From positions 1-64,000 of the forward strand of contig UQVH01000012.1 in the NCBI GenBank assembly GCA_900544535.1: a stretch of 64,000 bases of DNA, given 5' to 3'. The notes under the pieces are model-generated. The model had not been told where the DNA came from, did not search any database, and saw only the letters and a program-made list of their open reading frames with translations. This DNA comes from an uncultured Bacteroidales bacterium (GTDB lineage Bacteria; Bacteroidota; Bacteroidia; Bacteroidales; Muribaculaceae). Numbering within the stretch: position 1 is the first letter of the stretch; each line of letters starts with the position of its first letter. Position numbers and translations under genes: made by a program. This document shows, piece by piece, positions 7,920-16,275 of the stretch.

Positions 7920-8486
7920 ATGGGAATAAAGTATTTTTGTCTCGTATTAAGTCTGTCATTGGGATTTGTCCAGACAAAGGCAGATAATGCCATTGAAGAA
8001 CCAGTTAATAATGATGACTTTGACGAGTGTCTGGTAATTCATCTACGTAATGGAAATAAAGTGCGCTGTGGTTTTGGCGCAGACAATGAGCCGGATATAA
8101 CCTTTGAAGTCATGCCTATATTAGACGAAACTACCTATCGCCCGACAGGCGAAAATTATCTTAGGGTCAGTGTGGCTTATGAGTGGGATAAAAGTTATTC
8201 ATTTGATGATGTAGATAAAATCACTTATGAGTTAAACAGGTCTGAAAGTGGATTATCGACACCCGTTACATTGAGAAACAGTGTAATATTTATGCCCGGA
8301 GAAAATGGTATACGTGTTTATGGCGCAGACGGCAGCCCGATATTTCTTTACACTGTCAGCGGAGTTAGGCAACCGGTAAAGATAAACAAGTTGTCTGATT
8401 ATGAGATGGTTGATATTAGCACTCTCGTCAATGGAATATATATTCTTTCAGTCGGTGACAAATCATATAAATTTGCAAAAAAATGA
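7920..8486 (+). CDS. Secreted protein with a type IX-like C-terminal domain
   Basis: A 188-residue exported protein with signal peptide MGIKYFCLVLSLSLGFVQTKA. Residues 35-105 contain a motif common in Bacteroides exported proteins: a strand reading IHLRNGNKVRCGF and a later segment SFDDVDKITYEL. The last 65 residues (GIRVYGADGSPIFLYTVSG, ending NGIYILSVGDKSYKF) resemble a type IX secretion sorting domain, though without the long adhesin part normally in front of it. Base composition is AT-rich compared with the lpx and rnf genes. The stop overlaps the ATG of the next gene (ATGA), so the two are coupled. Function unknown. Confidence 0.65.
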   Translation: MGIKYFCLVLSLSLGFVQTKADNAIEEPVNNDDFDECLVIHLRNGNKVRCGFGADNEPDITFEVMPILDETTYRPTGENYLRVSVAYEWDKSYSFDDVDKITYELNRSESGLSTPVTLRNSVIFMPGENGIRVYGADGSPIFLYTVSGVRQPVKINKLSDYEMVDISTLVNGIYILSVGDKSYKFAKK

Positions 8487-10714
8487 AGAAGATTCTGTTT
8501 GTAGCTTTTTGCGTTGTAGCATTGAGTATGCTTGCCACGGACCAATTCGGTAAATCGATTGCCATTTATCTAAAAAACGGCGAAATAGCTATTGTTGATC
8601 CACAGTCTCTTGACGGTATTTTTACATCTTATTATGACAAGGACGGAGTGGAACAAAACCGACCGCAATATATTGATGTCTGCGATACCAGTTATTCTAA
8701 TGTAAAGCAAATACGCATTGAAGACATAGATAGTATTGTCTTTGCTCAAAACGACAGCAAAATTTTGAATGACAATGTTAAGGAGATAACGTCGGATACT
8801 GAATATATATTGGGATACGAAGGTAATATCGTCACATATAAAACAGATACTCCGGCAACGATTTTGCCTAATGTCGGCCAAAAAATAGTCTACGAATCAA
8901 TGACGGATATGTTTCCGGATGGACTTTGTGCAGAGGTCTCGGAAGTGAAGAAGACCGACTCCGGCATCAAGGTTTTTGTGCGCAATGTCGCACCGTCGGA
9001 AGTTTATGGTGAGTATGTGGTTTACTCGGATTTTGAAGGCTCCGATACTCAGGATATAAAATCGGCAGAAATCGAAGAGGTGGAATATACAGGCGATTTG
9101 CTTGATGATGATGACGCTTATTTGCAGGTATCAAAGGCGCTTCCAAGCCGAGCCACTGTTTTTGACGGGCAGCATACTTATAATATGAAAGCCTCAGTTA
9201 AGATTTCTACCTCAAAATTCCGTTATGATATTTTAACAGGCGATTTTGTGGCAAAAATCAATCTGAATATTGATGCTGACTATGATATCAATATTGATTA
9301 TCCGGATGGTAAAGACAGGGCTTATTCAACAAATAATACCATATTGCTTCCCCTTACCTATAATAATCCGAATAACAGAAAATTATTCGATGTCGGAATG
9401 AAGATGTCCGTACTCTTTAAGATCAAGGCCGTTTCAGGAAAAATTAAGACCAAGTTACATAGAACTTATACATTAAGTTACATAATGCGGAAGGAAGATG
9501 ACCGGATAGACATCTATGATATGTCTATAAAACCAACAGGTAAGATGGCCGCACAATATGAAGAGGACAGCTATATCAATGGCAGCGTCTCGCTTATGAG
9601 CAGTTTCAGCCTCGATATCCGCAATATTTATCAGCAAAATGGTATACGGACTATCTTAACCACAGGACCAACATTAAAAGGCAGCATAGGCAAAACTGAA
9701 CTTGAGTCTATGACGGCTGAATATAAGAAAGACCTCTATGAAACAGGTTATAATACCGTCGTCATAAGTGGAAGCTTAAAAGGCTATAAAACAACCTATG
9801 AAAAAAATAAGGTGGTGTCAGCAGAAAAGCTTACAGACTCGTTCAAAGGCAGTCTTAAAGCCACACATAATGATGATAAACATTTCTTTTTCCCGCAGTT
9901 CAGCGCTTTAGAGAGCAATGTAAGCCCCGGCAGTTACTCAATGAAAGCTGATTGCAGCACATTGCTTATACGGTCTGTCGGTGTCGGATGCGAGGTGACG
10001 GCCAATGACGGCGGTAAGACTTTTGCACGTCAGGCGAATGCAGCTATTCTATCAGCTAATACCACTGGACAAACCACGCCTATTTCAGGGAACATTATTC
10101 CAGCAATCACCGTTTCTCAGATTGATGATTGTAAAGTACGGACCTTGATTGATTATGCCGGATACACCATAAAAGGTCCGGATGCTGTTCTCTGCGAGTG
10201 TGGAGACGGACACTCCCCTCATCCTCATGCGATAGATCTCGGCCTGTCAAGCGGAACAAAATGGGCTTGTTGCCATGTCGGGGCCACTACCCCCGAAGGT
10301 TACGGCAACGGCTTCAGATTTTATTCACCATATCACGACAGTACTTGGGACAGCTCTTGGACCAAGCCTACTGTCTCGCAGGTCAGAGAACTTAAAAATC
10401 AGTGTCATTGGACAGAAACAACATCAGCAGGTGTTGTCGGCTGGAAAGTAACAGGGCCTAACGGGAATTCTATTTTCATACCCAATTCAGGATTTCTTTC
10501 AGATAATTTTGACAAAGACCAAGTAAGATATAATGCAGGGCATTGTTGCTATATATGGACTTCATCGTATGGTGGCGGATTGGGCATACATTGCCGATTT
10601 ACTGATGGTTGGGATGCAGAAACGGAGACGTATGAACCATATAAGGCATTATTTTATGTCGAAGATCCCGATCCTGTAACTGATTTCTGTTCATTCCGTC
10701 TTGTAAAGAAATAA
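8483..10714 (+). CDS. Large exported protein with C-terminal FISUMP domain
   Basis: A 743-residue exported protein. The N-terminus has a signal peptide (MKKILFVAFCVVALSMLATD) and repeats the layout of the upstream gene: a strand AIYLKNGEIAIVD and a segment IRIEDIDSIVFAQ. The middle, residues 100-570, is a long beta-rich region with many Lys, Thr and Ser and no domain I recognise. Residues 575-743 are a FISUMP (Fibrobacter succinogenes major paralogous) domain, recognised by DLGLSSGTKWACCHVGAT, GWKVTGPNGNSIFIP and YIWTSS. These domains are found on surface proteins of Bacteroidota with unclear roles. It is coupled to the preceding gene by an ATGA overlap and followed by a strong terminator. 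Confidence 0.7.
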   Translation: MKKILFVAFCVVALSMLATDQFGKSIAIYLKNGEIAIVDPQSLDGIFTSYYDKDGVEQNRPQYIDVCDTSYSNVKQIRIEDIDSIVFAQNDSKILNDNVKEITSDTEYILGYEGNIVTYKTDTPATILPNVGQKIVYESMTDMFPDGLCAEVSEVKKTDSGIKVFVRNVAPSEVYGEYVVYSDFEGSDTQDIKSAEIEEVEYTGDLLDDDDAYLQVSKALPSRATVFDGQHTYNMKASVKISTSKFRYDILTGDFVAKINLNIDADYDINIDYPDGKDRAYSTNNTILLPLTYNNPNNRKLFDVGMKMSVLFKIKAVSGKIKTKLHRTYTLSYIMRKEDDRIDIYDMSIKPTGKMAAQYEEDSYINGSVSLMSSFSLDIRNIYQQNGIRTILTTGPTLKGSIGKTELESMTAEYKKDLYETGYNTVVISGSLKGYKTTYEKNKVVSAEKLTDSFKGSLKATHNDDKHFFFPQFSALESNVSPGSYSMKADCSTLLIRSVGVGCEVTANDGGKTFARQANAAILSANTTGQTTPISGNIIPAITVSQIDDCKVRTLIDYAGYTIKGPDAVLCECGDGHSPHPHAIDLGLSSGTKWACCHVGATTPEGYGNGFRFYSPYHDSTWDSSWTKPTVSQVRELKNQCHWTETTSAGVVGWKVTGPNGNSIFIPNSGFLSDNFDKDQVRYNAGHCCYIWTSSYGGGLGIHCRFTDGWDAETETYEPYKALFYVEDPDPVTDFCSFRLVKK

Positions 10715-10730
10715 ATTCTAAAACAAAATC

Positions 10731-10760
10731 AGCCCCGGTTTTCATGAGCCGGGGCTTTTG
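10731..10760. terminator. Bidirectional terminator
   Basis: AGCCCCGG at 10731-10738 pairs with CCGGGGCT at 10749-10756. T runs follow in both directions (TTTTG on plus; GATTTTGTTTT on minus). It serves the convergent ends of the FISUMP gene and the porin gene. Confidence 0.85.
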
Positions 10761-10780
10761 TGTGCGGTCGGTGTAGGGCC

Positions 10781-12091
10781 TTAGAACGAGAACTGGGCGA
10801 GGGCGCCGACGCGTTTGCCCCAGCCGTGGGAGCCGTCGAAGTTCATGCGTTCGCCGAAATTGGCCTCGGCGCCGAAACTGATGCGCGGAGTGAGATACCA
10901 GAAGAGGTTGACGGCTCCGTAAAGGCCGTATTTGTAGTCGCTTGCGTTGGCGATGCCGTGGCGCGGAAGATAGCGGCCCTGGCCGAAAGTAGCCGACATG
11001 AACACTTTGGGTGTGAAATTGTATTGAAGGCCTGCGAAATAGCCCCAGCCGGGGACGGTGGTGAGTAGGCCGGGCTTTCCGGGATCGGCCACGAGGTCAT
11101 ATTTGCCCAGGAGGAAGTCGCCGCCGAAGTTCGAGTAGGAACGTCCGCCGTTGACGGTCGCATAGACTGTCAGAGGATCGACGGGGCGGAATACGGTGCT
11201 CAGCTGTACGCCCCAGCCGACTTCCTGATGGTTGCGTGAATTCACGAGATCGCGATAGGGAAGGAAGCGGGTGATGCCGGAAAGACGGATGTGCTGGCCT
11301 GTGCGCCATTCATACTGCACCATAGCGGAGAGATTGGGCAGATACATGCTGCGGGCGGCCGTCGAGGCGCCGTCTTCCTGAACGGTCATGTCGGGAGTCT
11401 CGACGGAGGCGGCCACATAGATGCCGCTTTTCTTGAAATGGTGCATGTAGCGGACGAGGACGTTGGTCGCATCCATCTTCATTGTCGGTCCGCTGGCGTC
11501 CACGGTGGGCGGGACGGCGGCACCGTCGCCGAATGTTGAGGCCGCGTAGCCGATGGTCCAGTCATTGATTGTCGCATAGGCCTTTTTGAGATGGAAGTCA
11601 CGCGACTGATAGCCGTTGAAATTCGCCTCGATATAGAGTTGATAGTCGCCGAGGTTCTTGTTGCGACCGATGACGCGGAAGAAAAGGGCCGTCCCGCCGG
11701 GGGTGGTGCCGAGTTTCTGGCGGTTGAGTTCGTCGCGCTGTGTGGGGATGAAATAGGGCGAGAAGCCGGGAGTGCCGGTGGTGCCTCCCCAATCAAAATA
11801 TCCTCTCATGCGCACCATGCCGCCGATGCCCATGGCCAGCTGAGTGTCGCGGCTCATGAAGAGGAAGTAGGGAGCCTCCGGGTCCTGGAAACTGCGGAAC
11901 TGGTCGTAGTAGAAGTTTTCGATGAGATTGCGGATCGAATCGGTCTCCGGATTGTCGCCTTGACCGAAGAGGATGACCTTATGGTCGTCGACGAGAGACT
12001 GATGTTGCTGTTCAACGGGCGAAATCGCCATAGCTCCGAGAGCTGTCACAGCCGAAAGCATAAGGGCTGAGGTGCGGGTGATGAATTTCAT
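10781..12091 (-). CDS. Outer-membrane porin-like beta-barrel (DcaP-like)
   Basis: A 436-residue exported protein with signal peptide MKFITRTSALMLSAVTALGAMA, a helical segment of about 40 residues (SIRNLIENFYYDQFRSFQDP), then a continuous series of amphipathic strands ending in phenylalanine (GALAQFSF), the normal ending for a barrel inserted by the BAM machinery. Segments such as LAMGIGGMVRMRGYFDWGG and FRVIGRNKNLGDYQLYIEAN resemble the DcaP-type porins that pass small acidic solutes. The substrate cannot be told from sequence. It is a single gene, divergent from the ECF sigma operon. Confidence 0.7.
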   Translation of the reverse strand: MKFITRTSALMLSAVTALGAMAISPVEQQHQSLVDDHKVILFGQGDNPETDSIRNLIENFYYDQFRSFQDPEAPYFLFMSRDTQLAMGIGGMVRMRGYFDWGGTTGTPGFSPYFIPTQRDELNRQKLGTTPGGTALFFRVIGRNKNLGDYQLYIEANFNGYQSRDFHLKKAYATINDWTIGYAASTFGDGAAVPPTVDASGPTMKMDATNVLVRYMHHFKKSGIYVAASVETPDMTVQEDGASTAARSMYLPNLSAMVQYEWRTGQHIRLSGITRFLPYRDLVNSRNHQEVGWGVQLSTVFRPVDPLTVYATVNGGRSYSNFGGDFLLGKYDLVADPGKPGLLTTVPGWGYFAGLQYNFTPKVFMSATFGQGRYLPRHGIANASDYKYGLYGAVNLFWYLTPRISFGAEANFGERMNFDGSHGWGKRVGALAQFSF

Positions 12092-12267
12092 GAGAAGAAA
12101 TTAATTTTTACTTTTCCTAACATTTCATTCCTCAGATCGGTTCGGAATCCGACAGGATTTTAACATTTCAGCCTCCCTCAGGTAAAAAAATCGGAGGGGG
12201 ACGTAACGTTGGGGGTGTTTTTCCGTCTATATAGTAAACGGACCTTTGAAGGTTACCGCAGAAACTG

Positions 12268-12774
12268 ATGGACCGCAGCGAGTTTGAACGGATGGCCCCA
12301 CGGCTGAGGGAGCGCATTGTCAGCATGGTTGTCGGGATGTCGGCCGAGGCTGACTCCGATATGGCTGACGATGTGGCTCAGGACACGCTTTTGAAATTGT
12401 GGATGATGCGTGACAAACTCGACCGCTACCGCAGCATCGACTCGCTCGCGTTCGTGATAGCCCGCAACCGTGCGCTGGATCTCCTGCGCAGTTCCTACGG
12501 GACATCGACCGTCGGGATGGAGCATGTCGGGCAGCTGACCGACGGTGTGTCGCCCGAAGAGTCGCTGATCGATTCGGAGGAAACCGCCGGAGTGATGGAG
12601 ATCATCGCCTCGCTCCCGTCGGTGCAGCAGGCGGTCATCAGGATGAAGCACATTGAGGGACTGGAGGTCGGCGAGATCGCCCGCATCACCGGTTCGACTC
12701 CGGGCGCTATCCGTGTGGCGCTTTCAAGAGCCCGTCAGAGTATCAAGGATATTTTCATGCAGAGACAACTATGA
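12268..12774 (+). CDS. ECF-type RNA polymerase sigma factor
   Basis: A 168-residue extracytoplasmic-function sigma factor. Region 2 is seen at residues 10-75 (ADDVAQDTLLKLWMMRDKL, followed by SIDSLAFVIARNRALDLLRS) and region 4 at 110-160 (LPSVQQAVIRMKHIEGLEVG, then GSTPGAIRVALSRARQSIK). It directs transcription of a small envelope-stress-type regulon in the usual model. Its stop overlaps the ATG of the next gene, which encodes a single-pass membrane protein and is the likely anti-sigma factor. The intergenic region upstream contains GTAACGTT at about 12210, which could be part of a self-recognised promoter, but this is a guess. Confidence 0.9.
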   Translation: MDRSEFERMAPRLRERIVSMVVGMSAEADSDMADDVAQDTLLKLWMMRDKLDRYRSIDSLAFVIARNRALDLLRSSYGTSTVGMEHVGQLTDGVSPEESLIDSEETAGVMEIIASLPSVQQAVIRMKHIEGLEVGEIARITGSTPGAIRVALSRARQSIKDIFMQRQL

Positions 12775-13313
12775 AAGATATAACTATAAATAAGGATAAT
12801 GTCAGCGGCTATATAAGCCGGTTTCTTGCCGGGGAGACTTCTCTTGCGGAAGAGAGGGCGCTTTACGGCTATTTCCGCAGGGAGAAGATTCCGGCGGAGT
12901 TAGAGTGTTACCGCGAGATGTTCGTGTGGTACGATTCGCTGCGTCCGGCACCGCGGACGGCGGAGCCGATCAGATTTCCGAGACTGCGCCGGTGGCAGTG
13001 GACCGGTGTGGCCGCAACGATTGCTCTGCTGCTCGGACTCGGCTTCGTGTTCAGGATGCAGACCGAGGCTCTGCCGGAGGAATACATGGCCTATGAGGGG
13101 AGCTACATCATACGCGACGGCAAGAAGATCACCGACCTGAGGGTGGTGGTGCCGGAAATCCGCCGCAACGAAAAGCTTGTCAGCGAGCAGCTGCGTCAGA
13201 TCGACATGTCGATCGAGGAGGCCGAAAGTGCTTTAGATCGGGCACTGACGGAGGATTTCGACATGTCGGACCCGACGGTGGCCGAGGTAGTCGAGACATC
13301 GCTCTCGTACTGA
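12771..13313 (+). CDS. Single-pass membrane protein, candidate anti-sigma factor
   Basis: 180 residues. The first 75 are hydrophilic and likely cytoplasmic (INKDNVSGYISRFLAGETSL, a start seen in many Bacteroidota anti-sigma proteins), then one membrane segment at about 79-95 (TGVAATIALLLGLGFVF), then a periplasmic part with a charged helix (RRNEKLVSEQLRQIDMSIEE). The ATG lies inside the stop of the sigma gene, which is typical of a sigma/anti-sigma pair. No named domain was recognised beyond this architecture, so the role is inferred from position and topology. Confidence 0.65.
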   Translation: MKDITINKDNVSGYISRFLAGETSLAEERALYGYFRREKIPAELECYREMFVWYDSLRPAPRTAEPIRFPRLRRWQWTGVAATIALLLGLGFVFRMQTEALPEEYMAYEGSYIIRDGKKITDLRVVVPEIRRNEKLVSEQLRQIDMSIEEAESALDRALTEDFDMSDPTVAEVVETSLSY

Positions 13314-13414
13314 CGTCGGATGTTACGGCAAACAGTTGAGAAATATCCATTATGATGGAGGACGCTTTAAAAAGTGTCCCTACAAGAGCAATTTCAAATA
13401 AACTTTTACAGGAT

Positions 13415-14017
13415 ATGAAACTTCTTCGATATATATCAGTGGCAATCGTGATGCTCTCGTCGCTCGGAGCAATGGCTCAGAGTTCGATTGAGGCGGCCAT
13501 CGAGGCGCTTCAGAAATCGAAATCCGTGACAAACGAGATCTTTTCGGAGCGACGCGATCCGTCAACCCGCGCTGTCATAAGATCGAGCCGTCTGTTTAAT
13601 TTCGATGACGACAAGATAGCGGTCAAGATTCAGAATGCCATGAAAAAGGAGCGTGCCAAGGCTGTGGCTTTCCAGATGAAGACCAACGGCGGTGCGGAAG
13701 TCTATTCGATTTCATTTGAGGACAACAAGCACTTGTATACCAAGTATGTGCTCATCAGGGAGTGTCGCGGCGGCTGGATTCTGTCGATTGACAAGTCGTT
13801 GAATCATTCTTCCAAAGACCGGAGTGAATGGGAACCATCGGACACCATCTGGTTTGACCAGCTGCCTGACGGAGGAGATTTCCACCGTCAGATTTCATGC
13901 TTCGGTGACGAGGCTTTGATAAACACGGATGCCGACGGCGGATGCGGCCTGACCGTGATTGTCGCCAATGACAGCCGGTTCCGCAATTTGCGGAATCTGA
14001 AATGGATTTCAAGATAA
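13415..14017 (+). CDS. Exported protein in the ECF sigma operon
   Basis: The frame is open from 13352, but ATG 13415 gives a good signal peptide (MKLLRYISVAIVMLSSLGAMA) and a 200-residue product. The mature part begins SSIEAAIEALQKSKSVTNEI and has alternating strands (AVAFQMKTNGGAEVYSISFE), with one aromatic-rich segment near the C-terminus. It is a small secreted protein of a type often found behind ECF sigma genes in Bacteroides; I do not assign a family. It follows the candidate anti-sigma gene by 101 bases and ends at a terminator, so it may be a target or a periplasmic partner of the system. Confidence 0.65.
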   Translation: MKLLRYISVAIVMLSSLGAMAQSSIEAAIEALQKSKSVTNEIFSERRDPSTRAVIRSSRLFNFDDDKIAVKIQNAMKKERAKAVAFQMKTNGGAEVYSISFEDNKHLYTKYVLIRECRGGWILSIDKSLNHSSKDRSEWEPSDTIWFDQLPDGGDFHRQISCFGDEALINTDADGGCGLTVIVANDSRFRNLRNLKWISR

Positions 14018-14040
14018 TCGGAAGTAAATACCGTTATAAA

Positions 14041-14076
14041 AAACAGAGCGGCAGTGGCGAAACTGTCGCTCTGTTT
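14041..14076. terminator. Bidirectional terminator
   Basis: AAACAGAGCG at 14041-14050 pairs with CGCTCTGTTT at 14067-14076, with an inner AGT/ACT pairing. It lies between the convergent ECF operon and the ROK kinase gene and has A/T runs on both sides. Confidence 0.75.
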
Positions 14077-14094
14077 TATGTGTAATGTTGACTG

Positions 14095-15093
14095 TCAGTT
14101 GGCTGCTGGCGCTGCCGGCTGTGCGGGAGCAAGTGGCTTGGCTTCCCAGCCGAGTGCGCTCGCGCCGAGTACGGCGGCATCGGCATCCTTAAGCTCGGAA
14201 AGGAGAATCTGCACTTTGCCCTTGAAAGCGTGGAACATGTTCTTTTCCATCGATTCGCGGATGGGGCGGAGCAGGAGTTCGCCTGATTTGGCAAGGCCTC
14301 CGAAGAGGATGATTGCCTGGGGCGAGGAAAATATGGTAAATTCTGCGAAAGCCTCGCCGAGGAGGTTGCCCGTGTATTCAAAGATCTCGTTGGCGAGCTT
14401 GTCGCCTGCGATAGCCGCGTCATATACATCTTTTGAAGTGATGGCCTCGATGGGGAGCGAGCGGAGGGTTGAGGGCTCGGTGCGGATTTCAAGGAACTCG
14501 CGGGCGGTGCGGGCCACGCCGGTGGCCGAGCAGTAGGCTTCGAGACAGCCTGTGCGACCGCAGCCGCAGAGACGCCCGTTGTTGCGCTTCATGATGAGGT
14601 GACCGAGTTCGCCTGCGAAACCGTCGTGGCCGTAGACGAGCTGTCCGTTGATGACGATGCCGCTGCCGACTCCAGTGCCGAGTGTGATCATGATGAAATC
14701 CTTGAGACCGCGGGCGGCGCCGTAGGTCATCTCACCGATGGCGGCGGCGTTGGCATCGTTGGTTATGGCCACGGGGATGCCGAATTTCTCGCTGACAAGC
14801 TGGGCCATCGGCAGCGGAGTGGGCCAGGGGATGTTGACGAGTTTCTCAATCATCCCGGTGTAATAGTTGGCGTTTGGAGCGCCGATACCGATGCCGTGGA
14901 CCTTGCCGACAGCGTCGTTGGCAACTAAGAGACGGGTGACTTCGGTGTAAAGTTCGTCGAGATATGCGTTTACATCAGCGTGTTTGAGGGTCTTGATTGA
15001 AGAACTGGCGATGACGACACCACGGGCGTCGACAATGCCGAAGACTGTATTGGTACCGCCTATGTCGATACCCACAACGTATGGCTTGCTCAT
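14095..15093 (-). CDS. ROK-family sugar kinase (glucokinase-like)
   Basis: A 332-residue ROK kinase that phosphorylates a hexose with ATP in the cytoplasm. The phosphate-binding motif GIDIGGTNTVFGIVD lies at 8-22, the catalytic aspartate in NDANAAAIGE (about 112-121), the substrate motif GELGH at 161-165, and the zinc-binding CGCGRTGCLEAY at 176-187. It is most like the glucokinases of Bacteroides, although ROK members also use N-acetyl sugars. The C-terminus carries a short Ala-Pro-rich tail (LAPAQPAAPAAN) beyond the usual end. It is a single gene, divergent from ruvB, with promoters only tens of bases apart. Confidence 0.9.
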   Translation of the reverse strand: MSKPYVVGIDIGGTNTVFGIVDARGVVIASSSIKTLKHADVNAYLDELYTEVTRLLVANDAVGKVHGIGIGAPNANYYTGMIEKLVNIPWPTPLPMAQLVSEKFGIPVAITNDANAAAIGEMTYGAARGLKDFIMITLGTGVGSGIVINGQLVYGHDGFAGELGHLIMKRNNGRLCGCGRTGCLEAYCSATGVARTAREFLEIRTEPSTLRSLPIEAITSKDVYDAAIAGDKLANEIFEYTGNLLGEAFAEFTIFSSPQAIILFGGLAKSGELLLRPIRESMEKNMFHAFKGKVQILLSELKDADAAVLGASALGWEAKPLAPAQPAAPAAN

Positions 15094-15150
15094 TGTGTTA
15101 AAAGTGGATTAGTTGATTAAAGGAATTTGACTTTTGAATTGATTGAAGTA

Positions 15151-15209
15151 CAAAGATAAGACAAAAGCCGGATGTTTGGAACAAAATTCATGGAAATTTG
15201 CTAATTTTG
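15151..15209. promoter_or_regulatory. Divergent promoters of the ROK kinase and ruvB
   Basis: On the plus strand TAATTTTG at 15202-15209 is the -7 element of ruvB, with a TTTG at 15175-15178 (23-base gap). On the minus strand TATCTTTG at 15158-15151 is the -7 element of the ROK gene, with a TTTG at 15185-15182, again 23 bases away. The two -33 elements therefore sit next to each other. The wide spacing makes the -33 assignments less certain than the -7 elements. Confidence 0.55.
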
Positions 15210-15216
15210 TCATCCG

Positions 15217-16233
15217 ATGGAAAATGAATTCGACATACACGACCGCGGCAGCGCCGACAAAGAGTTCGAGAGAGCCCTGCGACCGTCATATTTCGACGGG
15301 TTCAACGGTCAGGAGAAGGTGGTTGAAAATCTCAAGGTGTTCGTGCAGGCCGCACGGATGCGCGGGGAGGCCCTCGACCATCTGCTTCTCTTCGGCCCTC
15401 CGGGTCTCGGCAAGACTACTCTCGCAGGCATTATCGCCAACGAACTCGGAGTCAATTTCAAGGTGACTTCCGGGCCGGTGCTCGACAAGCCCGGCGATCT
15501 GGCCGGAATCCTGACCTCACTGGAGGAAAACGACGTGCTTTTCATCGACGAGATCCACCGGCTGAGCCGTGTCGTGGAGGAATATCTCTATTCTGCGATG
15601 GAGGATTACCGCATCGACATCATGATCGACAAGGGGCCCGGCGCACGTTCGGTGCAGCTGTCGCTGTCGCCTTTCACGCTTGTCGGGGCCACCACCCGTT
15701 CGGGGATGCTGACGGCGCCCATGCGTGCCCGCTTCGGTATCAACTGCCATCTGGAATATTACAGCCATGAGGTGCTCGAACGGATATTGCTGAGGTCAGC
15801 GGCCCTTCTCGGCGTCAAATGCAGCGCTGAGGCGGCCCACGAGATCGCGATGCGCAGCCGCGGCACACCGCGAATAGCCAACTCGCTCCTGCGCCGCGTA
15901 CGCGACTTTGCTCAGGTCAAGGGGAGCGGCGAGATCGACCCTGAGATTGCCCGTTTTGCCCTCGAAGCTCTCAATATCGACCGCTACGGTCTTGACGAGA
16001 TGGACCACAAGCTGCTGCTGACCATGATCCATAAGTTCGGCGGAGGGCCTGTCGGTCTTTCCACGATAGCGACCGCCATCGGCGAGGAGCAGGACACGAT
16101 CGAGGAGGTCTACGAGCCTTTCCTGATCATGGAAGGCTTTCTGCGCCGCACTCCGCGCGGACGTGAGGTGACATCGCTGGCCTATACCCATCTGCATCTG
16201 AATCCGCCGACGGCGATGGGCTCGCTATTCTGA
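15217..16233 (+). CDS. ruvB: Holliday junction branch migration helicase RuvB
   Basis: RuvB is the AAA+ motor that drives branch migration with RuvA. The 338 residues are normal for the family. Walker A is GPPGLGKTT at 60-68, Walker B VLFIDEIHR at 107-115, sensor 1 is LVGATTRSG, and the arginine finger and winged-helix parts follow (RFGINCHLEYY, then TPRGREVTSLAY). Only seven bases separate the -7 promoter element from the ATG, so the mRNA should have almost no leader. The next gene starts 42 bases downstream. Confidence 0.97.
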   Translation: MENEFDIHDRGSADKEFERALRPSYFDGFNGQEKVVENLKVFVQAARMRGEALDHLLLFGPPGLGKTTLAGIIANELGVNFKVTSGPVLDKPGDLAGILTSLEENDVLFIDEIHRLSRVVEEYLYSAMEDYRIDIMIDKGPGARSVQLSLSPFTLVGATTRSGMLTAPMRARFGINCHLEYYSHEVLERILLRSAALLGVKCSAEAAHEIAMRSRGTPRIANSLLRRVRDFAQVKGSGEIDPEIARFALEALNIDRYGLDEMDHKLLLTMIHKFGGGPVGLSTIATAIGEEQDTIEEVYEPFLIMEGFLRRTPRGREVTSLAYTHLHLNPPTAMGSLF

Positions 16234-16275
16234 ATCAGCAAAAATCATCATTACAATCCAAATATCACTGCGAAA

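Noticed and set aside
12092..12267. Second small gene between the porin and the ECF sigma operon
   Set aside because: No reading frame with a plausible start or motif was found in this 176-base region.
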